The translations under genes and the position numbers were made by a program. A stretch of 64,000 nucleotides of DNA, taken from positions 1-64,000 of the forward strand of contig JAPEVF010000211.1 in assembly GCA_029747585.1 (NCBI GenBank), read 5' to 3'. The DNA is from Pleurotus djamor (taxonomy: Eukaryota; Basidiomycota; Agaricomycetes; Agaricales; Pleurotaceae). Below the pieces are notes generated by a model that was not told the DNA's origin, ran no database searches, and saw only the letters and a program-made list of their open reading frames with translations. Position 1 is the stretch's first letter, and every line of letters begins with the position of its first letter. This document shows positions 11,202 to 23,603 of this stretch, piece by piece.

Positions 11202-12311
11202 ATGTGTCTGTTCAAGCTTCCAACGGAGCTCATCCTCCTCATTGTCGAAGAGCTTGTCGCAGAGGACGTGTACGCACTCGCTACTACATGTAGGCACCTC
11301 GAAAGCATTTGCTTGCCTGTATATATCCGAGTCACTGGGATGCAGGTATGCAAGGGTGTTCTATCCCTGGAGCGCCCTGACTTTGGCCCGCCTCTGGGAG
11401 TACTAGCCAAACCCATTCCTGCCAACTCATCTATCAAAACACTGCACATCACAGGGCCGGCATGCGTTGTCGAAGTCCTAGCTACCCAACTACATAATGT
11501 GGGGGGCATAACCTCACTCAGTATCCGAGGCAGGAACGAATCAACGTTCCAACTCAGGGATATTCTTCTCCCAAACCTTACAGAATGTTCTCTTGAAGGA
11601 CTACTCATCCACGGTGCCTCTCTGAAGGCGTTCCTCGCCAGACACCCCAGACTGCGCCGTCTCACCATCGATATTCGTTCCAAGGAACTCCTTTCCCCAA
11701 TGTTTCCACATCACGTCTACTTTTGTCCCGAGATGGCCACCACAGATATTGAGCTTCCAATCCTGTCGGCGTTGACGTACCTGGTAATCAGTGTCCCGTC
11801 CGCTCTTTTATTCCTTCGGCAGCCCCATTCTCTGCCCAATCTCTCCGTCCTTAAAATATCACCGGCAACTATGGATTCGACTCCACAGTACTTTTGGGAT
11901 CTATTCGCGACGGAGGGAGTATTTCCTAATCTCGAAAAGATCATCATTGAGAGTACTTCACTTGCTGGCTGGATCTTCGACTGCGGGGTCGCTCTGGGAG
12001 AACATGTATCGATGTTCATGGCCATCCCCATCCAGAGTGTCAAATTCCTGGCCTTTGAAGGGAGTATGATAGATCGTGCAGGACACAGCTCGTTGGATCC
12101 CCAATGTCTCGGTCACCTTTCAAAGTGGCTACCGAGATTCTTTCCGAACTTACAGACACTCACTATGCACAATATCTTCATATTTAAGGATGCGAGAGAT
12201 CAGGAGGACTCTGTATCGTGCTTGTATTCCATGGTCGGTATATCTCCCATCATTGAGATCTACCACGATAAATACGCGAGAATCATGGACGGTACGGTAT
12301 CATATGAGTAG
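11202..12311 (+). CDS. F-box/LRR-like protein, family member 1
   Basis: A single exon of 369 aa. The N-terminus FKLPTELILLIVEELVAEDVYALATTCRHLESICLP is a typical F-box (LP.EL...I...L...D..AL..TCR). The rest has irregular leucine-rich segments (LPNLTECSLEGLLIHGASLK, HPRLRRLTID, FPNLQTLTMHNIF) that probably form a curved repeat scaffold. F-box proteins link substrates to SCF ubiquitin ligases through Skp1; the substrate is unknown. It is closely related to the next gene (12555-13985) and to 27369-28829, sharing the EDVYALA.TCRHL start and the ending pattern FPNLQ.L.....F...GD. The frame is open throughout. Confidence 0.8.
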   Translation: MCLFKLPTELILLIVEELVAEDVYALATTCRHLESICLPVYIRVTGMQVCKGVLSLERPDFGPPLGVLAKPIPANSSIKTLHITGPACVVEVLATQLHNVGGITSLSIRGRNESTFQLRDILLPNLTECSLEGLLIHGASLKAFLARHPRLRRLTIDIRSKELLSPMFPHHVYFCPEMATTDIELPILSALTYLVISVPSALLFLRQPHSLPNLSVLKISPATMDSTPQYFWDLFATEGVFPNLEKIIIESTSLAGWIFDCGVALGEHVSMFMAIPIQSVKFLAFEGSMIDRAGHSSLDPQCLGHLSKWLPRFFPNLQTLTMHNIFIFKDARDQEDSVSCLYSMVGISPIIEIYHDKYARIMDGTVSYE

Positions 12312-12554
12312 TAATATCTTAATAATCATGAGTTCAACCTCAAATCCCTGAAGCTTTTCGTTGGCTTTTCGCCCCCCCAGTCGCCCCTTCGCCCCTCCTC
12401 TCCTCCTATAATCGTGCCAAGGCATTGTGAACCCTACCCGCTTGGCTGTGTTGGCACCAAGTTGGCACTACCACTTCCATTCAACATCCTTCAAGTCGAT
12501 CGTGGTTGGACTCTCATTAACCATCACGATACTGACTGACTTCATTAAATATAG

Positions 12555-13985
12555 ATGCATATCTCACAACTACCGCCCGAACTCATTCTCAGCATCGTCG
12601 AGCATCTTCCGAAAGAAGACGCATATTCCTTTGCTGCGACGTGTCGGGACTTCCAAAACACTTGTTTACCAGGGTGTCTTCGACATAGTGGGATCGACTT
12701 ATCGACAAACAACTTTCACTTCAGCGAATCTCACTTTGGCCCGCCTCTAGCCGCGCTCGCAAGAGTTTCATATCTCGATGGGATGGATCTCGGAGAGCTG
12801 TTCTGTGACCTGCCTTCTCCGGTTGTGCGTGGATCTGCATTACAAATGGACACCTTAAAACGCGTATTAGAAAGACCCCGGAAGATTGAGCAATTGACTT
12901 TCAAGTTCTTTGTTGGTAGCCTTATCTCCTCGGCCAAGGATTGGTTGCGGGCCCTCGCCGATCTCCTCTGTGTTGTGGGGACCAAGGTGCAGCAAGTTTC
13001 CTTCCTTGCACCCGCGCCTATGACTTTCCAAAATGATTTCGGGAGCTTCGATGCCCAGGNCTTGGACGCATTTGAACCCACTGCCAAGCAAGCTGGTTCT
13101 GCGGACGCTTCAAATATCAGGTCCCGCCTACGTCCTCCAAGTCATAGCCATCAGACTGTATGGGGTAGAGTCCATCACGTCTCTCGTCCTCAATGCATGC
13201 GTCGAGGAAGCGACGACCAAACTTAAAGAAGTCCTGTTTCCAAACCTTGAAGAATGCTCACTCCGTGGACTCAGGCTCGATGACGACTCTTTGAGGACCT
13301 TCCTTTCCTATCATCCAAAAATACGCTTCCTGAATGCCAATTTCCTCGCTGAGCAACCCACGGTTTCTTTTGCTCCGATGCCTTCGATGCCCTCGTGCCC
13401 ATTATATCCAAAGGAAGCGGACGCCAACTCACTATCAGCTCAAAACATACCCCTCGCCCTCCCAACATTGGCGCACTTGGTAGCCAGCATTCCGTCAGCC
13501 CTCTTTATCCTAAAACCACCTCACGCCATANCCCAACCTTCGCCGTCTTGAAATATCACCTGGACCCCATTCCCCCGTCGCGAGTAACGTTCCCCGCGGA
13601 ATCTTTCTGGAATCTTTTGGCGTCGAACGAGAGCTTCCCCAACCTTGACACTTTGGTCATCCAAAGCTCTGCTGTTGCCCGCGTGCTCCTTCACCCTAAG
13701 CTTTCTCCTCCTGAACGTGCAATCAAGAGCATCAAAACCTTCTTACTGGAGGGCAGCAGTTTGGATCGGTCTAGGATTACGTCGCTCTCTCCGGAGCCTG
13801 TCAAGAACCTCCCAAAGTGGCTGCCTGTAGCCTTCCCAAATCTGCAGTCATTGATCATACGCAATATGCTCGTCTTCAAGAGTGCGGGAGATGAGCAGGC
13901 CTTCATCTCTTCCCTGCGGGGCATGCATGGCATATCACCCACCATTGATGTCCGCCACGATAGGCCGCCGAAGTACTCTGCATAG
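12555..13985 (+). CDS. F-box/LRR-like protein, family member 2, frame broken at Ns
   Basis: Starts MHISQLPPELILSIVEHLPKEDAY, an F-box like that of the gene just upstream. The frame runs to the N at 13060; removing that single base continues straight into WTHLNPLPSKLVLRTLQISG, which matches LHITGPACVVEVLA of member 1. A second change occurs at the N at 13531. There, dropping the N gives PNLRRLEISPG, matching PNLSVLKISP, but a further one-base slip near 13590 (a run of C) is needed to reach FWNLLASNESFPNLDTL. The final part (KWLPVAFPNLQSLIIRNMLVF) again follows member 1. I think this is one F-box gene whose interruptions are mostly sequence-consensus errors; a true pseudogene is the alternative. 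It is a tandem duplicate of member 1 with a 243-bp spacer. Confidence 0.65.
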
Positions 13986-14119
13986 CATCCTCAGATACTT
14001 ATGCGTGGCCATATTTCCCGGTGATCACCCTGCCTTACATCGGGTGTGATGCTGCGATGTTTTTTTATTCGGGATAAAGGAAAACAGATGCAATCTGTTA
14101 CAATCTCGCCGATATGTAT

Positions 14120-15573
14120 TTAAGCAGATAGCTCGTAGACGAAGGCCAAAATGACCTTGACAAACTCAAGGGAATGATCCCAGGAAAACCCGACAGCCTC
14201 GAGGGCATCTTGGGCGGAGTGGATAGTTGGGTTGGTGTTGACGCCCTCGAAGAGCATGGTGGCAGGGTAGCCTTGCCTATACCACGAAGCGTGATCCGAG
14301 CAACCGTAGCCACACTGAAGGGAGGTCATGACTCAGTCATAGAAGACAACGCGATGATGAAAGGCTCACTCGAGTGGGGGAGACTGGAATGGTTGTGTAC
14401 ACTCCGAGCTTGGTAATGAATTCGTTGAGCGCGACGTTCGTCCAAGAGTCATGGTTGAGCCCAACGATTTCCTGAAGACCAGGCTTGGTGCTACATAGCA
14501 GTATGTCATCAAAATGTTCGATCTCGTCAAAGAAAAGGCACTGGGAGTACTCACTAAGCGGTCATATCCACTTGCAAGAAACCCTTGACTTCAACCCCAT
14601 CTGCCTTGTATTTCGTAGCGATGCCATTGGAGCCGACCAAACCGACTTCCTCAGCTGCGTACCAATGAAATTCAACCGGGGTCGACGGCTTGAATCCGCC
14701 TTCAACCAACGCGCGGAAGACTTCGATGTTGTTTACCGTACCCGTTCCGTCATCATCAGAGCCAGGTGAGCGGCCAGTGATGGGGTCTGATGCACCCCAG
14801 TTGACGGAATCCATATGTGCGCCGACGATGGTCAAAGGTGCGTTTGGATCAACGTGACCTTTGAAGCGAGCGATTATAGAGTATTGGTCAAAGGAGGGGT
14901 GAGCAAAAGCTCGGGTGGAGATATTCTCGCGTCCAGCGGCGATCTGCAAATTAGTCATGAGATGTACTAACCTAAGCATAACCAGTCTTGGATAAGGAGT
15001 TGGGGGTCACGCACTTCGGTAACATGGTTGAGGATCCAGTCGCTGGCTTCTTTCCCCGTGGGTGACTTATAGTAGCGCGTGTGGAAGGCACTGAGAGTAG
15101 CAAGGGTGTTCTGCATGTTCTCGATAGAGAGTGTCTTTAGAAGTGGTTCGATGGAAGATTGGTGGGATGGATCAGCATCTGCAACGGAAGTTAAAGTCAG
15201 CTTCGAAAGAAAACAGCTGCTATCTGGACATACATTGAACTTCCGTGGGCTCGGACCGTTTATCATGGATGGAGGCCTCAAGCTCATAGGTGTCCGTGAT
15301 GTCGAACTTCGTATAGGAACAGAAATGAGGGCTAAAAGTTAGGTCGTAAAGCTGAACTAGACTTACGAAGTGGACCCTGGCCTTGAGAAGGTCGATCTTC
15401 TCTTCCTCTGTTTTCCACAAGAGCTGATCTCCTTCGAGTTCGAGGAGACGGAGGCCCTTGGCAGCGTTGGAGCGGAATTCGGTGAGAGAGAGGCTATTTT
15501 TCGGTGCTCCGAGGACGAAGACATCGGACGAAGCTGCAGAGAGTAAGAGGGCTAAGGAAGCGAAGACCTTCAT
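14120..15573 (-). CDS. Secreted M28-family aminopeptidase, gene B
   Basis: Reads on the minus strand from 15573 (MKVFASLALLLSAASSDVFVLG signal peptide) to a stop at 14120-14122. It has a longer prodomain than gene A: LLELEGDQLLWKTEEEKIDLLKARVHF joined to FDITDTYELEASI, as in full-length fungal aminopeptidases of this type. The catalytic set is complete: VGAHMDS, GSDDDGTGT, WYAAEEVGLVGS, VDMTAYT, and the Cys pair in CGYGCSDHASW. In the last ligand segment gene A has FHTIDD while this one has IHSAQDA; the His is kept, the following acidic pair is altered. Six exons are separated by short introns. It is convergent with F-box member 2, 134 bp away. The gene appears functional. Confidence 0.9.
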
Positions 15574-15614
15574 TTTGGTTAGGCAATGGATAGAGAGGGT
15601 CACCACCGCGTCGC

Positions 15615-15621
15615 TTTTATA
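15615..15621 (-). promoter_or_regulatory. TATA box of M28 gene B
   Basis: TATAAAA on the minus strand, 42 bp upstream of the ATG at 15573. Confidence 0.5.
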
Positions 15622-16450
15622 CTTGAAAAGCCCAAGAGATCTCAGCTTTGAGAGCACGGAGGATTCAGTTGACTTGCATGGTGATTAGATTTGAGCCATC
15701 CCAGATCCATCCTGTGGATACTCGAGAAGCCTCAAGGACAAGTTCCAGAGGTAGAGGGCGTAAGGCAATGATAATGCTGTCATTGAGCTGAAGTATTGCG
15801 TAGTCGGCAAGCGTCTCTTCGCATGTTCAATCAAGTTTTTGCATGCTTGTTCACGTAGGCAAGCACAATGATATCAGAGTAACATCGCATGGACGATACA
15901 GGAGGCATAGGTTATGACCCGTGTGCATTGGCGATGGGAACACATTGTGCATGCTGCCGAGCGATAATATCAGCTGGGCCACCAACAGTAGAGACGCTGA
16001 AGTGCACAAAGGCAGAAGTGTCCATCAATGATAAGAGCAGATACAAAGCACCAAGGGCCTTGAAATAGAAACTTGTTAGGAAGCATGGGGATGGAGAGGC
16101 AACCCAACTCATAATGAAGTCAAGAAGGGCCAAATAACAGGTAGTAAGATCGTAATCAGCTCGGAATAGAAGGAGGACTGTTCTGTATGGCTTTTTTTAG
16201 GTGTATGATTTATGGAGAGTGGTGCAAGAGTCTTCAAAGAGGCGACGAAGTGATGAGTTCGGAAGAGTTTTGGGAANGAAAGATCCGCGGGGAACGAAAG
16301 TCCGAGGGCTCTGAAATAGGAGCCCCTGTGGGCTTCAGATGAGAGATTGAAGCAGGAGTAACCTCTGGTTCCCATGTACACGTATTTACCAAGATGTGAG
16401 TTAGAGTATGAGATACAAAGCCTTATCCGTCAGTAGTACAGGCGCCACCT
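15622..16450. other. Intergenic between M28 gene B and RanGAP
   Basis: No supported gene. Two minus-strand frames of 73 and 90 codons (15912-16133 and 16109-16381) overlap and have no start context or homologous look; they may be part of the 3' untranslated region of the RanGAP transcript. One N near 16277. Confidence 0.35.
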
Positions 16451-17736
16451 TCAGCTACGGAGAGACAGCGCCGCCAATTGTTCCTCCAGATCTTCTTCAA
16501 TCTTTACAACAGGTTCCTTCTTCTCTTCAACCTTCAGTGGCTCTTTCGGGACCACAGGTTCGGCCGCAGCCTCGCTCTTCGGCTCAACCTTCTCAGTAAA
16601 CGACGGTAGATCCCAACGCTCTCCCTCGAACTCATCGTCNAAAATGACCTCACCCCCACGCCCTGCCAAAGTNTTAACCATGCTCTCGACATTCGCATCA
16701 TCTTCAAGATCTTCATTCAGCGCAAGACTGAGTGTAGTAAGTGCCGGAAGGTTGAACTTGACGATATCGCTCATCTGCTCGTAAGTATCGGTGTTGAGAT
16801 CGCTGTTATCCAAAACGAGCGTGNGTAGAGCCTTGTGCTTTCCTTCCGAGAATTGATCGAGCATAGGGCCAAAAGATTCAGGCGTTAAACAGCAGTCGGC
16901 GATATTCAGGAAAGCCAGCGAAGGCCAAGAGGGGAGGGCAGATGCTAGAAGGGGCCAGCTATCAACGTCCTCCTCCTCGCCTTCGACAGAGTTCTTCCCC
17001 CAGTTGTCCTGGAGGTTCAGATGCCTCAGGGATTTCGCATTGGAAAGACCTTTGACTATGGCGCTGAATCCATCGGCTTTTATACCATTTTGTGGCATGT
17101 GTAGGCCCTCAAGATTCGTATGAACGCCAAAGGCTTTACCCCAGGCATGCGCCGAGTGTTCCAATCGATTTCGACCGATGATCAAAACCCGTAACTGGGG
17201 TTCTTCGTTGTTTTCAGCGGATAGGACGGCGGATTGGTGGAGAGCTTCAGCCAAGATGTTTCCCGCGGCCGGACCGAGACCTTGGTTGTTTAAGTTGAGG
17301 GTATGTATAGAGCGGTTGGTCGTGATGATCGGTACGATGACGGGGGCGACGCGCTCGCCAATAGCGTTCCCCGAAAGATCGAGCGATCTGAGCGTATACG
17401 TATGAAGCAGCGGCGTAAGCAGCGAGCTCAGGGACTGCGGTATTTCTGCAATCAACCTCCTGGTGAAGATATCAGAGAAGTTGGCGACCTGAGGCGATGG
17501 TTAGCTTACGACGGGTCCCGGAAGTAGCTTTATTGACAAACCCGCAGAGAAGTCATGAGTTTGAGTGCGTCTCCAATAGCTTCTGCAGCACCGACGCCTA
17601 TCGTATTCTCGCTGAGGTGGATTTCTGTGATTGCTGTCGGGTTGGTGATTTCATCAAGGTACTTCTGGGCATCATCACGCGTTTCTAGCGTCAATCCACG
17701 CCCACGAAGGTCGAATACAGTTCCTGAGGCGTCCAT
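16451..17736 (-). CDS. Ran GTPase-activating protein (RanGAP1/Rna1)
   Basis: Exon 1 is 17736-17542 (65 codons), exon 2 is 17488-16451; the product is about 410 aa, close to yeast Rna1. It starts MDASGTVFDLRGRGLTLETRDD and then shows eleven or so leucine-rich repeats of the long RI-like type (LRSLDLSGNAIG, IHTLNLNNQGLG, LEGLHMPQNGI, LRHLNLQDNWGKNS), followed by a highly acidic stretch and a C-terminal KVEEKKEPVVKIEEDLEEQL. This order is that of RanGAP, which stimulates GTP hydrolysis by Ran on the cytoplasmic side of nuclear pores. Three Ns (near 16640, 16673 and 16824) replace single bases without moving the frame. It has no SUMO-targeted animal-type tail. It shares a short divergent promoter with the NYN gene. 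Confidence 0.88.
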
Positions 17737-17970
17737 GGTATAATGTGGTTTGAAAAGCGATTAAAAAGCGGAAAAATTGTACTTTAGATGCGTGACTTGG
17801 GTGAATGTTAGAGAAATCATTTGCGTTGATCGATCTCAGTTGACCTTGGGCGTCTGTCTGGAGCGCTCACCGCCACGTGGGAGGGAAACCGCTGCCCACC
17901 TCCTCATGTCTTCGTACTTTTTCCTTCTCCCATTGTTTCTCTTGTATTTTAGCCCTTTTCCGTATTCGAA
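17737..17970. promoter_or_regulatory. Divergent promoter between RanGAP and the NYN gene
   Basis: Only 234 bp separate the two start codons, which point away from each other, so both transcription start regions must lie here. The NYN side has a pyrimidine-rich tract just before the ATG. No clear TATA box, as expected for housekeeping genes. Confidence 0.6.
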
Positions 17971-20900
17971 ATGACTTCAAGACAGCCAGTAATGAGTCGA
18001 ACAGAGTCCCAGGAGACTTCTCGCTCTTCGACACAGTCAACTCACTCATTCGATTCCAATTCAATATCCATGGGACCGTCAGAACCGACCTCGGACGAAC
18101 GTCCTGATCTCGGTGCATCATTTACAACGGTTATCAGGGAAATAGCATACCTGATGCAGCCGCCTTTGCGAGACGTCGTCATGAGGCATAACAACAATAT
18201 GCGCAGCTTCGCCGATGACGATGGCGGCGCGACGATGCAGGACGATTTTACATTCACGCCGAGTGACCTGGAGCGTGGCCGCGACGCAAGACCAACTGGA
18301 GGGAACGACTCTACCGTTTGGGATAATATGAGGATTGCGTCGTATCTGGCATCCCATACACCATCCTTCACGCCATCGCATACGGTGCCAGACGGAGCCT
18401 CTTCTCATGCCTCTTCTTCTCAACTTCATGCACAATCAACACCCCGGACAATACTCCAAACCGCCCTGCACACACAACGATCATCGCCTATCCGTGAATC
18501 TTCCTTTGCATCTGATGTTCCTCCTTCCAAACCCATTCCTCGGCAAGTTTATCATCATATGTACGCCCCATACGCCCTTGCGCCCGGCTACATCACGATT
18601 CATCTGACTTGGGCATCGTAGTAACGACTGGGAGCCATCGCAAGATTATCTAGCCGCTATGCCTTATGTCGAGTCACGATCACAATCACGGAACCCTAGT
18701 TCTCGCAATGACATGGACGCAGACGAGGACCGGGCGGTAGAAATTCATGATACGCTATCTTCCATTCGCTCTTCTTCACTCCCATCTTTCACGCCTGATC
18801 CCGAAGTATCTATTTTGCCTCCGCCCCCCATCGGTATCACACGACACTCCCCAACCTACACCACCAGCAGATCCAACAGCATCCGTCTGCATATCGATCA
18901 TTCGAGTTCCACGCCTGACGTCCCCCCCTTCTGCCTCCGAAGTCCCCCTTTCGGCCTTCAATAACATAGGCAGCAGCAGATTGGGTATTCCCCTTGCTTT
19001 TCGCTCAGCTCCATCGGACATTGTCAACGACATGTCGGAAGATCCGCATTCCTCTCATACGCTGTCTCTCGGCCTACAATCCCAGAACATACCCACTCCC
19101 TCCGCGCCCTCTACCTCGTCACGCCCTCCAACTACTTCCTCCTCCAGAGATAGTTCGCCTCGGAGGGATGGTATCCTTCAAGACGACTATGAAACCGTCC
19201 ACATTGACTCCTCGATTGACTCCAGTGTCCTATCACGGACAGAGGATGAGGATAGCGGGGATGATGACGGACGGGACAATACTGAGGATCTGAGGCGACT
19301 GGTCCTCCATGGCGGTCTTGACCTTGTGCGGGAAGAAAGCACAGAAGGTGGTGTTCGCCATGAGGTCATCCGACCGCTTGTCATGCGGGAAGACTCTTCG
19401 AGGAGCGAACTCATCCTGCCTCTTAATTATCCCAGACATTCAAAGCACCCAAGCGGGAACAGTGGAGTATCGTCTTCGGAGTCCACGCTCAGCTCCAAGA
19501 ACAACACACTGAGTGGATCTCACACAATCAGCGCACCTGGGACTCTACATAATCCCAGTCCAAGACGCGCGTATTCTCCTCCTACTTATCGGGTCGCCCA
19601 AGATGGGGAACCATCGGCGGGGTTATATTATCGTGCTTACCATGACCTCAACGACATCGACCGTCACTATTCCAACACCAGCGCCATGCCCTCCTCTCAT
19701 GATGGTAGTGACGGTAGTATTCCGCAGGATCCTACAGTTTCTTCTTTCGACCCTGTCGCGCTCTACGACCATGACCGTACGAGTGGCACAGATGACAACG
19801 AACCCTATGTATCACGGAGTGAAGCTTCAGATCTTAATGACGACGACGACTTCAATGACATGAGAGATACTTATGATTATCGTGTTCAAACAAATGTCTA
19901 TGCAGGGGGCAGAACTTCCAGCATGGCTCGTAGCCTACCAAACTTGGGTCGTGTCGCCCTTGATGATGATGACTACGACGAGGATAGTACCCGCGGCTAC
20001 CACCATCCATCGTCCGACCTATCTTTTACCAGCGAATACACTCACGAGTCTGCGCCGCCTCATCTTCAATCTAGTCCCGGCCTCAATCCCTCCCTTGGTA
20101 CCCTGGCAGAGGCTCTGACTTACCTCGCCCAGGAAAGGGAGAAGATATCACGCGGTCGAGTCGCTGGTGGGGATGGTGGAGTGACTCTGCCTTTGAATAT
20201 CAAAGGAAAGAGTAAGGAGAGACTTGCGGACGACCTTGATGTTCAGTACGAATCGAGCTCGCTTGAGCAGGATTTTCAGAGTGGTGGGAAGGCTACTTCT
20301 CATGGTAGTGGTCTCGAGGATGCTGCCAATCGTGGTGGGGATACTCGGGATGGCTGGAGAGAAATTCTTGGTGAATAGTTTCTATTTTGAAGTATGTAAA
20401 GTTTTGCTAATGTGTGATGTTCCCATGTGGGGATTGTAGAATTTCGCCATCGACGGCGACGGAAGCGGAGTGAATCACCTCATGACAACGCGAGGCTTCG
20501 ATCAAAACCTTCACGCACCTCAACCTCATCGACGTTGGCAACTGTCCTACCTGCTGATCCATCGATTGTACGTCTAACTTTGACCTCGTTTTTCATATAT
20601 GTGCTGATGTCGTCATCATCAGAGCCATCCAGAACAGTCTAAAGGTACCGCCTCAACCGGGAGTCGCACACCGAAATCTTCAGCAACACCTAAGCAAAAG
20701 CTGAAGAGAAGCAAGACTGACTCCAAGGCCGATAGGCAGCGACTTAGCTTGGATATCGAGGCTGCTTCCCCTACATCAGCAGTTTCGTCCCTCGGTTTGA
20801 GCATACGTTTACCATCGTTTGCGACAGCGTTAACTCCAACTGGTACCCTCACTTCCGGCGGCGAGAACGTGAGGGAGTTTGGGATCTTTGGGAAGAAGGT

Positions 20901-23256
20901 TCGAAGCGACAAAGCTGAGAGTGCTGGATCCCCCAAGGATAAAGGGAAAGGAAAGAGGAAGGAGAAACTTAGCAATACTCCCCGGCAGGATACGAAGGAT
21001 GAAGGAGATTCTGCTACCAAGAAGAAATCCAGTCGTACGTCGGTCCCTCGAATTCTCAAACGGCCTGCCATCCCTTTCCCTACGACGTCCGCCCCGGCTC
21101 GCAGCGATGGTTCAATACCAGTGGATAGCGATGCTACCCCTATTATCGCTTCGGCGCCTTTCAGATTGGACTTTGGTACTTCTGGAACAGGTCGCAAGCT
21201 TAGTACTCACTCCAGGGCAAGCACGCTTCGCTCTGCCCCGGTCCAGCCTAGCTATCTCAACGATCCCCATGCTTCGTATGTGCCCTCATCCGATGCCGAT
21301 GAATCGAGCGGTCTAGGAGTCGATGACGCGAATGAAAATGGCACATCCAGCCTCGGCGTCGAGGACATCACTGATCAGTCGGACAAAGGCTCGGGATCTA
21401 ACCATCAAGACTCACACAATTGGCAACAGCGTCTTGTCAATGAGCATCAACTCCGACTAGACCACAGCAAGAGTAGGAAGAGCAGTCGCCCTGGACGTGG
21501 CCATGTTCGAGGCGTTAGCGAACAACTAGTGCTGAAAGATCACGATATCCTGTCGCAAGGCGACCCTGCCTTGGAGCCCCTCGACAAGGATGCTCGGGGC
21601 AGTCATGGCGAGTCAAAGCTCACTAGAGGGCGTTCTTTCCCCAAGAGAGATGCAGATGGTGACCGCAAACAGACCGTCGGGCCTGCACGAACAAGTCAAT
21701 CGGCTTCCCGAAGTCTGCTCCATGCGCGATCTTCTCCCTTTGATCGTCCGGATCCGAACGTCAGTGGGAGTATGTCTGGAGGCGGCAGCGCACGCAACTC
21801 CATGGTATTGGCTACGTCAGATCTCGAACAGTCTGCCGGAGGGTCGTCTGATGCCGATGGTTGGAGGCTTGCCCAATTACGTGCTTTAGGCCAAAAACTG
21901 CGCAAAGCCTTCCCGGAAGATGCTCGGTTTCTTGATCAGCTTACTGTTCTCTCCGACAAGCGAGTAGGGAAGGGGCGGGGCGGTAATAAGAGTAGCGGTC
22001 AAGAGAGCACCGGTCGCGATAGCGACAAACTCCCGATTAACGGGCAAGCTGATTTACGAAAGAAGAAGCGATCCCGTCGTAGGAAAGCAGGTGCTGCTAA
22101 TGGTGGAGAGGAAGCTGACGATGGAGGTGATGAAGACGATGAAGACGAGCTCTTATGGGACGGAGGATTCATCGACACGCGAGGTCGTCTGCCCAAGGCT
22201 ACAGACCCTCCCATTCACGTCTTCATCGATCAGTTGAGTCTCTCCATTGCGCTCACCCACCCATCCATCTGACCGTGTCACATGCATAGCTCAAACATCC
22301 TTATTGGATTACTGAACTTCTTGAAGCGAAATCCATATCATTTATCAGCTCCAAATACCACACAGTACACCAAACATCTGTCCCATGCAGCGTTAAGCCT
22401 CCTACTCGAGCGCGGCCGTCCCGTGACTCGACGAGTCATGGTCGCGAGCTCTCCCCTTTACCAGCCTATGGAAGGCGCCTTACGCCTTGGGTATGAGGTC
22501 CATATCTTCAAACGCGTTCCACACGACGATGTCCCTCCTTCTATGGACTCGAACGAACGACCTAATTCTGGTGCGCTCAAGAAGCATCGCCGTCACGTCT
22601 CAGGAGACATTACAAGCTCTGACAGCGGCCAAGCAAAGCAAAGCAGCAGCAATGGCACAATCCTTTCCCGAGGCTTTCTTCGTCAAGCGGGCACAGATGG
22701 CGCATTTGGGAGGCCTGCCTCGTTCAATGAAATCAACATCTCAGCCGGCAGTAGGTCTTCCCCATCGGCCTACACAGGTAATCAAGCAGTCATGCCAGTT
22801 CCACCGCAGAAGATTCGGTACAGAGAACAGGGTGTCGACGAGTTACTCCAACTGAAATTACATCAAGTCCTACTGCGTTCCAATGAGGCCCCAGCACCTG
22901 GTTCGACGATTGTTCTTGCGACTGGCGATGGGAACGCTGGGCAATTTAACGAAGAAGGGTTTCTCGAGCCAGTGCGAATCGCTCTGGAGAGAGGTTGGAA
23001 GGTCGAACTGTACGCGTGGGAGGACGGTCTCAGCCGAGCCTGGCGTCGGGAATTTGGTGATCGCGAGTCTGGAAAGGCCAGTGGGAAGAAGTCTGCTGGG
23101 AGGAAGCGGGGAGAGGATGATGGAAGTGGGAGTGTTGGAAAGGATTATGGTGGAAGGTTTAAGATCATCGCAATGGAACGGTTTGGCGCTGAGTTGGTCG
23201 AGGCCGACGGCTGGAACCTTGGTGGAGGTGCTTTGTCTGCCAATGGGGCTGCTTGA
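17971..23256 (+). CDS. NYN-domain (PIN-like nuclease fold) protein, very long
   Basis: Five exons: 17971-18560, 18622-20370, 20440-20567, 20623-22232 and 22290-23256, giving about 1680 aa. The first two thirds are disordered: Ser/Thr/Pro-rich with acidic and basic patches (for example RHRRRRKRSES near 20445). The C-terminal part is a NYN domain: HVFIDHSNILIG (first catalytic Asp), RPVTRRVMVASSPLYQP, RLGYEVHIFKRV, RYREQGVDELLQLK, VLATGDGN (second acidic cluster) and GWKVELYAWEDGLSRAW. NYN proteins are predicted RNases acting in RNA turnover. A basic insert splits the domain end (ESGKASGKKSAGRKRGEDD). Reading through exon 2 needs one base removed in a run of C at about 18922-18929; see findings. 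The gene is likely a conserved regulator of RNA; targets unknown. Confidence 0.8.
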
Positions 23257-23603
23257 CTATGTTTTCCAAGTCTGCCCTTGTTGTTTCTGTTTACGAGGTA
23301 ACCCGACAAGCAAGTACTTTATCTGCGGATCATCGGTTACCTCGATGTCAATACGCAATGTCAATTGAAATTCCAAGATTATCGCCTTCAATGGCGTAGG
23401 CCTCTCCTCGGCTTTGTCGATGAAACCAATCATTGTACTTAATTGGCCATTGCAATGTCAAGACGAGATCCAAACATCCTTGCGTCGACTATTACGAAAG
23501 CCTTACACATGCGAGAAGAATTGGGACTGGCAGATGAGATACCTCGATGGTACGCGATATCGTTGGCTAAATTAGTGAGCATGTCCAGACTCTAGTAGGT
23601 GAG
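23257..23603. other. Intergenic, no gene seen
   Basis: Follows the NYN gene and ends where homology to the 54.5-kb region starts (shared words TATCCGACGTGG and CCGCCTCGCGCACA). Nothing coding recognised. Confidence 0.4.

Noticed and set aside
11020..11406. Open frames overlapping the start of F-box gene 1
   Set aside because: They lie in other frames of the real gene and its leader, and pass through an N; composition is Ser/His/Leu-rich noise.
16109..16381. Minus-strand 90-codon frame before M28 gene B
   Set aside because: Contains an N, lacks a good start context and overlaps another unrelated frame; more likely 3' UTR of RanGAP.
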